Shown piece by piece: positions 4,991 through 9,888 of a DNA stretch of 9,888 nucleotides. The notes under the pieces were generated by a model. The model worked only from the letters and a program-made list of their open reading frames with translations. It ran no database searches and was not told the DNA's origin. Location: assembly GCA_013298335.1 (NCBI GenBank), contig JAAFHI010000059.1, positions 1 through 9,888 of the forward strand. The letters run 5' to 3'. Made by a program: the position numbers and the translations under genes. The DNA is from Actinomycetota bacterium (GTDB lineage Bacteria > Acidobacteriota > Blastocatellia > Chloracidobacteriales > Chloracidobacteriaceae). Position 1 is the first letter of the stretch; the number at the start of each line of letters is the position of its first letter.

Positions 4991-7684
4991 TCAATTACCT
5001 TTGTCCTGTGGTTGTGCCGGAATGTGGATGCACCGGATTCCGTTCGGTAAAGACGGCACAACCTTTACCAAATGGCCTACCTTCCCGCCGATGCGCTTGA
5101 CGTAGGTTTCGATCCTCGCGCGGTCGATACCCCTTAAAATTGCGTATTCAAATAGCTTGGCCTGCCCGATGGAGATGTGAGCGACGATGCCCCCGGCATA
5201 ATCGTACCGCCCGACGATCTCGCCTTTGAAGTCGGTGGCGATGAACGACCGGTCGAGAACGTTGAACATCGAAAACCGGCCCGCGTTGTCGGCGATGAAC
5301 AAATCAAGAAGCTGTTCCACATCGTCTTTTTGGGCTTCCGTCGTCGAGGTCGCTTGTCCGCGCAAAAGGTCGTGCGCCCTCGTCTTGATTGCTTCAAGGT
5401 CAAATTTCGCAATGCCCGTCTCTTCAAGGACATACCCGGCGAGCATCGCGGCGATGATTTGCCAGAGGCCGTATCGGTTTTCGGCAGGGATGTCCACCTT
5501 CGACCACGAGTGCCATAGCTTCTCAAACTCGCGCGTAATCGCGGCGTGGTGTTGCGTCAGGTACTTGATAATCCGTTCCCCGGCGTGCCCGTAGGACTTC
5601 CGCAAAATCTCGTTTATAACCGCCGCGTCATCCCGGCTGATCGTCTGGTCGAGATGGATTTCCGTCACCCGGCGGATCGTCGCTTCTTCGATTGTCCCTT
5701 TGGCGGTATGGGTGATCGACCGGTTCGAGGTCATACATACCAGCCCGTTCCATCCCGATCCCTGTCGCATCTTGCCGGTGTGATTCAGCGCGGCGCGGGG
5801 GTATCCGTTGGCGGCGGCATAAAGCAGCGGTTCAATCAGCCAGTGTGGAATGGTCGCGGCCTCGTTTATGAGGGTGGGGAGGTTGCGAAGAAGCCGGAAT
5901 TGTTCGTAAAACGCCTTTTCCGTGGACTGTGGGGATGCTTCAAACGCGCTGTAATGCCCGTAGGCGGAAACGGCGAGGTTCGCAACCGTGGTCTTTCCGA
6001 TACCCGATCCCCCTACGAGGCTTAGAACGCCGCCGGAAACGTTGTTCAACGCGGCGATGGGGCTTCCAATGACCGCAAGGAACGCATAGGCGTAGTCAAT
6101 GTATCGCGGGTTTTTGGCGAGAATGGATACCGCCGCTGACCATTCTTTCAACGTGCCCTTCTTCGTAATCTTGGCGGTTGTTTGCGAGGGTACACGATCA
6201 GATAGTCGAGCCTTCGAAACCTTCCCGTTATGAACCACTTTGTTACCGAGAACAAAAGAACTGTCCCGCCAACCAAAAGAGTTATAAATCTTTTCAGCAT
6301 CGTAGTTGTCGCTTATGTGAAGGTAGGCCCGGTTCAGGTAATAGATAAGTTTGTTGGGGTCGAGGGTGTTGTAATCAATCCCGCAATTCAGAAGCGACGC
6401 GGCGATTACCCGCTTGTCCGCCAACGCCGCCGCCGGGATCATCGCGTATTCCGTCCGGCGCGGGGTGGCGTACCGGAGTTCGAAAACCGTGTCGCCGCTG
6501 TCCTCGTCCCGAAGGATTTGGGTGATGTTCAGCGGCGTCCGGCTGATACGGATCGGTTTCGAGTCGTCCACGCGCCACGTCCCGCCTTGATCGACGACAT
6601 ATCCGCGCGGGTGCGTGATGACGATCCCCGCTTCAAACTCTTCCGGCGACAGCACCAGCGGTTCGCTGATTTGGCCGAGAACGAGAGGGGTGGAGATTTT
6701 TCCCCAATGTGGACAGCCTTTGCAGACGGTACAAACCGAATCGAACGTTGTGCAGAGGGTAGGGCCGACGCCTTGCGCGTCCAGCCGGTCGAGGCGGTTT
6801 TGAGTGTCGGCTTGGTTGTATTCCGGGTGGCCTGATGACCACTCGTGCGCGATGCGTGCGCCGTCTTCGGCGAACTTCAACAACTGAAGCGACCTGAACC
6901 AAAGAGGTTCGTCAACATTGCCCTTCGTGTCGCGCATCATCGCGATGGCCGGGCAAGCATTCGCGATAAGGTTCGCGTCGTGGCGGATGCCGCTGAAGTC
7001 GTAATCTATTTCGAATGCCTTTTCCGCTTTGGCGAGGGCTTGCGTCGCTTCCGCGAGGGCTTCCGAACGGATGCCGTTCAGGATGTTCGTGAAGGACTCA
7101 AAGGGAATAAGCGGCCTCGTCTCGGCAACGAGGACAGGCTTTTTGTTCTTCGGGTCTTTGCAATTAAACGTTCCCGGAACTCGCAAAAGACAAGCCGGGT
7201 TCGTGGTCAGGCCGTAATCGAAAAGAAGTCCGGCGGCTTTCGCGGCGTCTCGCAACTGATTTGCGAGAGGCTTCCACATCTCGACCTCGACGACCCGATC
7301 AATTATCCAGTAACAGTGAAGACCGTTCCCGGACTGAATGACCGTGGGGGCGGGCAGGCCGGACGTGGCAACAAAGGCGTCGAGGGCTTCCACCGCATCG
7401 CCAAGCGTGGCGTACCCCTTCTTTTCCTTAACGTCGATGTCGATCCACCAGCATCGGAGGCCGACGACGTTTTCGATGGTCTTGTAAGAACCCTTGTCGG
7501 TGATCTTGGCGCGGGGGCTGTAGAGGGCGGGGCAATACCAGACATCCCCGCTTGCCCCCTTTCCAATCCGCATATCCGCGACTTCGCGGGTAGGGCAAAG
7601 GTGTTCATCCGGGACAGATAACGAACCGGTGTAAACGATTACACCGGTTCCTTCGAAACTTCCCCAAACGTCGTCGAGAAGCAT
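4991..7684 (-). CDS. Primase-helicase: AEP primase, Cys cluster and DUF927-like ATPase
   Basis: This 897-aa protein probably primes and unwinds phage DNA. Residues 1-200 form an archaeo-eukaryotic primase (RepB-type) domain: metal site in WWIDIDV (Asp82, Asp84), SGNGLHCYW (118-126) with His123, a likely third acid in LLFDYG (Asp156), and LLRVPGTFNCK (166-176), a hallmark of this group. Four Cys (311, 318, 321, 324) within C-x6-C-x2-C-x2-C, followed by PHWGKISTPLVLG, form a metal-binding knot seen in primase-polymerase proteins. Residues from about 350 to 700 resemble DUF927 and an AAA-like ATPase: Walker A GGSGIGKTT (558-566), Walker B-like LPTLINE (602-608), sensor TSN (652-654), and arginines 671-672 as finger candidates. 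The C-terminal 150 residues are unassigned. The ribosome site is weak (AAAAGG, about 11 nt off). It lies 19 nt after the helix-turn-helix gene and 1 nt before the next. Confidence 0.93.
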   Translation of the reverse strand: MLLDDVWGSFEGTGVIVYTGSLSVPDEHLCPTREVADMRIGKGASGDVWYCPALYSPRAKITDKGSYKTIENVVGLRCWWIDIDVKEKKGYATLGDAVEALDAFVATSGLPAPTVIQSGNGLHCYWIIDRVVEVEMWKPLANQLRDAAKAAGLLFDYGLTTNPACLLRVPGTFNCKDPKNKKPVLVAETRPLIPFESFTNILNGIRSEALAEATQALAKAEKAFEIDYDFSGIRHDANLIANACPAIAMMRDTKGNVDEPLWFRSLQLLKFAEDGARIAHEWSSGHPEYNQADTQNRLDRLDAQGVGPTLCTTFDSVCTVCKGCPHWGKISTPLVLGQISEPLVLSPEEFEAGIVITHPRGYVVDQGGTWRVDDSKPIRISRTPLNITQILRDEDSGDTVFELRYATPRRTEYAMIPAAALADKRVIAASLLNCGIDYNTLDPNKLIYYLNRAYLHISDNYDAEKIYNSFGWRDSSFVLGNKVVHNGKVSKARLSDRVPSQTTAKITKKGTLKEWSAAVSILAKNPRYIDYAYAFLAVIGSPIAALNNVSGGVLSLVGGSGIGKTTVANLAVSAYGHYSAFEASPQSTEKAFYEQFRLLRNLPTLINEAATIPHWLIEPLLYAAANGYPRAALNHTGKMRQGSGWNGLVCMTSNRSITHTAKGTIEEATIRRVTEIHLDQTISRDDAAVINEILRKSYGHAGERIIKYLTQHHAAITREFEKLWHSWSKVDIPAENRYGLWQIIAAMLAGYVLEETGIAKFDLEAIKTRAHDLLRGQATSTTEAQKDDVEQLLDLFIADNAGRFSMFNVLDRSFIATDFKGEIVGRYDYAGGIVAHISIGQAKLFEYAILRGIDRARIETYVKRIGGKVGHLVKVVPSLPNGIRCIHIPAQPQDKGN
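7623..7650. repeat. Perfect 12-bp inverted repeat inside the 5' end of the primase-helicase gene
   Basis: GAACCGGTGTAA (7623-7634) is exactly repeated in inverted orientation at 7639-7650, with a 4-nt spacer. In the transcript it lies 35-62 nt after the primase-helicase ATG and would form a 12-bp hairpin with a UCGU loop. No T-run follows, so it is not a terminator. It begins 54 nt downstream of the stop of the helix-turn-helix gene on the same strand. Part of the symmetry comes from a repeated, self-complementary ACCGGT that encodes Thr-Gly twice. Confidence 0.7.
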
Positions 7685-7703
7685 TGGTTGGTTGGCCTTT
7701 TGG

Positions 7704-7997
7704 TTAGCGTTTCTTCGGACGGATTTGATTCGTGACGAAAGCCGACACCGACTTCACGTCAATCAGGCGGACGTGCCTACCCTTTTCCGTTTTCACAAGT
7801 CCCCCGGTCAACGTGCCTTCGTCGAACAGCCGGGCGACGTGATGGACACTTGCCCCAAGAACTTCGGCGACCACCGGAACGCTAAGAGTTTGATTTGCAA
7901 ATTCAAGACGGGCCTTGATCTGCGCATAGGATTCCGGGGTGATCTTCGCCCGGAGTTCATCGACTACGCTGATGCGTTTTCTTGCCATCGTGCCCAT
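7704..7997 (-). CDS. Small helix-turn-helix DNA-binding protein
   Basis: The 97-aa product has a helical N-terminus (about 10-34) and then a helix-turn-helix of the MerR/excisionase-like (HTH_17) type. The first helix is SVPVVAEVLG (39-48), the turn is ASV, and the recognition helix is HHVARLFDEGTL (52-63); a wing-like segment follows (GLVKTEKGRHVRLIDVKSVSAFV, 66-88). Such proteins bind short DNA sites as regulators or as excisionase-like architectural factors. It overlaps the end of the preceding gene by 34 nt. The ATG at 7988 (MARKRIS) is an equally good start: AGGGG precedes it at about 10 nt, while GAGGGG sits about 11 nt before 7997. Its position directly upstream of the primase-helicase suggests that it regulates this operon or acts in replication initiation. 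That is inferred, and no target site is proven. Confidence 0.85.
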   Translation of the reverse strand: MGTMARKRISVVDELRAKITPESYAQIKARLEFANQTLSVPVVAEVLGASVHHVARLFDEGTLTGGLVKTEKGRHVRLIDVKSVSAFVTNQIRPKKR

Positions 7998-8902
7998 ACC
8001 CCTTTCATCCCCTCGACCGTCGTGACAGGCGGCGCGGGGGCTTCTTCAGTGGCCGGTTGCGTCGGCGGTTCGGGTTTCGCGGTATCCGGCGCAACGACCG
8101 GGGCGGCTTCTTTGGTGAACCGGTCGGCAAACGACGGGGGGTTCGACGGCGCGGCAGGCGGCGGGGCGGTTGCCGGAGCAACAACCGGCGGCGCATAGGC
8201 GGGGGCTTCCGGCGGCGTGACAGCCTCGACGACATCCGGGGCTTCCGCCAGCTTCCGGCATTCCGCGAGTTCTTCCGGCGTGACGAACCGGACGAACTTG
8301 AAATCCAGTTGCGGATACTCGGTTTCCTTGTTGAAGGCCATCCGAATCACCGCACCCAAAAGCGGGATCGAATTTTTCTTCATCTCTTCGAAGAACGTCT
8401 TGAACGGTTTGAACGTCGTGGGAGGAATCTGAAGGGCCATCGCCATCTTGGGGATGTCCGGGTGAATCGGCGTCAGCACGAGATATTTCGAATCCGAACA
8501 CGCCTTGACCTTCGCCTTCGTGATGGAGATTTTCGAACCCCACTGATCCCATTTACAGGTGGCGCACGACGCCGCTTGCGGTTCGCTCACACCGGGGTTC
8601 GGAACGGTGTGGAAATCACTCTGACACGTCGGCTGTTCGTCCGGGTTGGCCGGGTCATACGCCTTCGGGTAGTAGAGTTTCGTCAGGGTGGGGCGGGCCG
8701 CGAGAAGGACGACTTCCAGTTCATATTCGGGAAAGATGAACTCTTCTTTGCCCTTGCGAAACCGGAACGTCTTTCCCTTGATCGACACGCTTGGAAGGAA
8801 ATTGCCGGTCTGAAGCCCCGCCCCAAGCGCATCATTCGCCGCCATCAGTTCCGGCACCATCAGATGCGCCGGAAGGGAAACTACAATCGACTGATTACTC
8901 AT
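7964..8902 (-). CDS. Conserved phage replication-module protein, possible ssDNA-binding protein
   Basis: This 312-aa protein belongs to a common phage family found beside helicase and primase genes. Its signatures are an N-terminal LPAHLM...AGLQTGNFLPSVSIKGKTFRF (10-15 and 28-48), then PTCQSD (91-96), then SCATCKWDQWGSKI (112-125), then KACSDSKYLVL (133-143). Cys93, Cys113, Cys116 and Cys135 are well placed to bind zinc. The beta-rich middle region (about 35-215) is consistent with an OB-like core. Residues 225-295 are a Pro/Ala-rich flexible linker, and the end is a short conserved-looking tip (GVWARWQENASA), the layout expected if the tail recruits partner proteins. Some members are annotated as ssDNA-binding proteins, which I take as plausible rather than shown. 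SD GAGGA is 5 nt from the ATG, which overlaps the upstream stop (ATGA). Confidence 0.9.
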   Translation of the reverse strand: MSNQSIVVSLPAHLMVPELMAANDALGAGLQTGNFLPSVSIKGKTFRFRKGKEEFIFPEYELEVVLLAARPTLTKLYYPKAYDPANPDEQPTCQSDFHTVPNPGVSEPQAASCATCKWDQWGSKISITKAKVKACSDSKYLVLTPIHPDIPKMAMALQIPPTTFKPFKTFFEEMKKNSIPLLGAVIRMAFNKETEYPQLDFKFVRFVTPEELAECRKLAEAPDVVEAVTPPEAPAYAPPVVAPATAPPPAAPSNPPSFADRFTKEAAPVVAPDTAKPEPPTQPATEEAPAPPVTTVEGMKGVWARWQENASA

Positions 8903-9333
8903 TTTTTCCTCACACGAGCCACGCGACTCGTCGAAAGTTCGACTCCGGGAACGTACTCCCCCACGTCGAGATGTTGTTTTATCCCCGCCTTGTTGGGCGA
9001 GATGGTTGCGACTTCCAACCGGTCGCCGTTCTTTATGTAATCGAAAAACGCGGTCTTGTCGGTGATCTTGGCAAACGTCTCTTCGCCGAGATACACCGTC
9101 CCGTGCGCGGTGCGAACCGATTCGAACTTCTCATCCCCGGACTGCATCCGATCAAAAAGAAATTTTTCAATCTTCTCCATCATCGCATTGATTTGGGATG
9201 TCTGGTTTTTCAACTCGTCCTTCTGTGCGCGGAGGGCGAGATAGTCTTTGACCGCGCCGGTGATGGCGTCGTCGGCCTCGACCTCCGGCGGGGAGTCGAA
9301 CGGGATCACGTCTTCAGTCTTTTTCCTTGCCAT
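8899..9333 (-). CDS. Coiled-coil phage replication-module protein (144 aa)
   Basis: The N-terminus is basic then acidic (MARKKTEDVIPFDSPPEVEADD). Residues 25-62 form a predicted coiled coil (VKDYLALRAQKDELKNQTSQ and INAMMEKIEKFLFDRM). The C-terminal half has the pattern of a phage family with no settled function: ESVRTAHGTVYLGEETFAKI (71-90), a D-x-x-x-FFDYIKNGDRLEVATISPNK segment (92-114), and a final VPGVELSTSRVARVRKK. It overlaps the helicase gene's end by 20 nt and the next start by 4 nt, so it is embedded in the replication operon; GGAG lies about 10 nt before the ATG. The coiled coil suggests a dimer that may bridge the helicase and the downstream candidate ssDNA-binding protein, but this is only inference. 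A Gam-like nuclease inhibitor is an alternative I could not support. Confidence 0.88.
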   Translation of the reverse strand: MARKKTEDVIPFDSPPEVEADDAITGAVKDYLALRAQKDELKNQTSQINAMMEKIEKFLFDRMQSGDEKFESVRTAHGTVYLGEETFAKITDKTAFFDYIKNGDRLEVATISPNKAGIKQHLDVGEYVPGVELSTSRVARVRKK

Positions 9334-9888
9334 ATTGCAGATACTCCAAAAGTAGATTCAAACTCGTCTCTTTCTCGCGTAACCGCTTCAGAACGAGCCT
9401 TTCGAGCGTGCCGGATACAAGGTGATACACGGCCATATTGCGAACTTGTCCGGGCCGGTTCATCCGCCCGTTGAACTGCACATAGGTTTCGAGGTTATCG
9501 ACTGGACTCCACCACACGCTGACGTTTGAACGGGTCAGCGTCAACCCGTGGGCCATACAACTCGGTACGGCTAAAAGGCACTTTATTTCATTATTTTGCA
9601 CTTTGTCAAACAATATCCCGCGTTGTTCGGACGAAACCCCGCCGTGAATAATCCCGATGGAATAGTCTTTTTCGAGGTTCTTCGCGATGTAGTCGATAAC
9701 CGCGCGGTATGGAACGGGCACAAGGATCGGCCCTTCGGAGTCGTCCAGTATCCGCCGCAACGCTTCCAGCTTCTCCGGGGCACTGACCTCGACGACCGCC
9801 TCCGGGTCATCGCGGTTCGTCACCTTCACGGCCCCGGCGCAAATCTGAAGCATCTTGCTCCGAATCACGGCGGCGTTCGTGCCGATCA
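9314..9888 (-). CDS. SNF2-type helicase, C-terminal part (truncated by the window edge)
   Basis: The frame is open to the right edge, so only the last 190 or so residues are seen; the GTG at 9868 is internal, not a start. The visible part is the second RecA-like domain of an SNF2/DEAD-type superfamily 2 helicase. KMLQICAGAV (5-14, counted from the GTG) is the typical lead-in, and KLEALRRIL begins the domain. Motif IV-like IGIIHGGVSSEQR (71-83) follows, then motif V AVPSCMAHGLTLTRSN (100-115), and motif VI QFNGRMNRPGQ (131-141) with the arginine finger. The end (GTLERLVLKRLREKETSL) matches the SNF2 brace region. It would translocate on DNA and remodel it during phage replication or recombination. 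Motifs I-III lie outside the window. Confidence 0.92.
   Translation of the reverse strand, partial: IGTNAAVIRSKMLQICAGAVKVTNRDDPEAVVEVSAPEKLEALRRILDDSEGPILVPVPYRAVIDYIAKNLEKDYSIGIIHGGVSSEQRGILFDKVQNNEIKCLLAVPSCMAHGLTLTRSNVSVWWSPVDNLETYVQFNGRMNRPGQVRNMAVYHLVSGTLERLVLKRLREKETSLNLLLEYLQYGKEKD

Noticed and set aside
4990..5061. Longer start for the 171-aa protein (ATG at 5061)
   Set aside because: It would overlap the primase-helicase end by 71 nt, and the added residues read like an out-of-frame shadow; the ATG at 4989 follows the stop by 1 nt.
6845..7621. Plus-strand 258-aa open frame
   Set aside because: It lies wholly antisense to the primase domain, whose catalytic motifs are clear, and has no recognisable pattern of its own.
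8020..8230. Repetitive GGCGGC-type sequence
   Set aside because: It is explained by the Pro/Ala-rich linker of the encoded protein, not a DNA repeat with its own role.
8849..8874. 7-bp inverted repeat TTCCGGC / GCCGGAA with a 12-nt loop
   Set aside because: It is short, has a long loop and lies in GC-rich coding sequence; expected by chance.
7982..9040. Plus-strand 352-aa open frame
   Set aside because: It is antisense to two well-supported minus-strand genes, is extremely Arg/Gly-rich, and shows no domain; it is a GC-rich shadow frame.
8791..9474. Plus-strand 227-aa open frame
   Set aside because: It spans three minus-strand genes that are linked by overlaps and SD sequences; composition is shadow-like.

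Overview
The window is a gene-dense, GC-rich piece of a tailed double-stranded DNA phage (Caudoviricetes) or of a prophage derived from one. The evidence is a tail-fibre gene, a CHAP-type lysin with small membrane-protein genes beside it, and a phage-style replication block. Genes are tightly packed, often with 4-nt ATGA overlaps and clear Shine-Dalgarno (SD) sequences, so the host is bacterial. The host cannot be named from this sequence. No rRNA, tRNA, CRISPR array, integrase or insertion sequence is visible.

Left block, plus strand (8-3147), late functions. It starts with a tail-fibre/adhesin gene carrying YadA-head-like repeats. Next comes a 148-aa protein of unknown role, then a CHAP-fold peptidoglycan hydrolase. 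Three short overlapping genes follow: a 51-aa ORF, a two-helix holin-like protein, and a one-helix protein with a charged helical segment. The last four genes are probably translationally coupled and form a lysis cassette.

Junction (3148-3208). The two blocks converge on a perfect 13-bp hairpin that probably stops transcription from both sides.

Right block, minus strand (9888 down to 3209), read in transcription order: the C-terminal part of an SNF2-type helicase running off the right edge; a coiled-coil replication-module protein; a Cys-rich, Pro/Ala-tailed protein of a common phage family (possible ssDNA-binding protein); a small helix-turn-helix protein; an 897-aa primase-helicase (archaeo-eukaryotic primase fold, Cys cluster, DUF927-like ATPase); a 171-aa unknown; a 130-bp non-coding stretch with operator-like palindromes; an Ig-like small protein; a terminator; and a GT-A glycosyltransferase. 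The SNF2 helicase, putative ssDNA-binding protein and primase-helicase would together unwind, coat and prime phage DNA. The glycosyltransferase looks like accessory cargo placed between two terminators.

The points most worth a second look are a perfect 12-bp inverted repeat inside the first 62 nt of the primase-helicase gene just downstream of the helix-turn-helix gene, the palindrome-rich intergenic stretch at 4344-4473, and the isolated glycosyltransferase.
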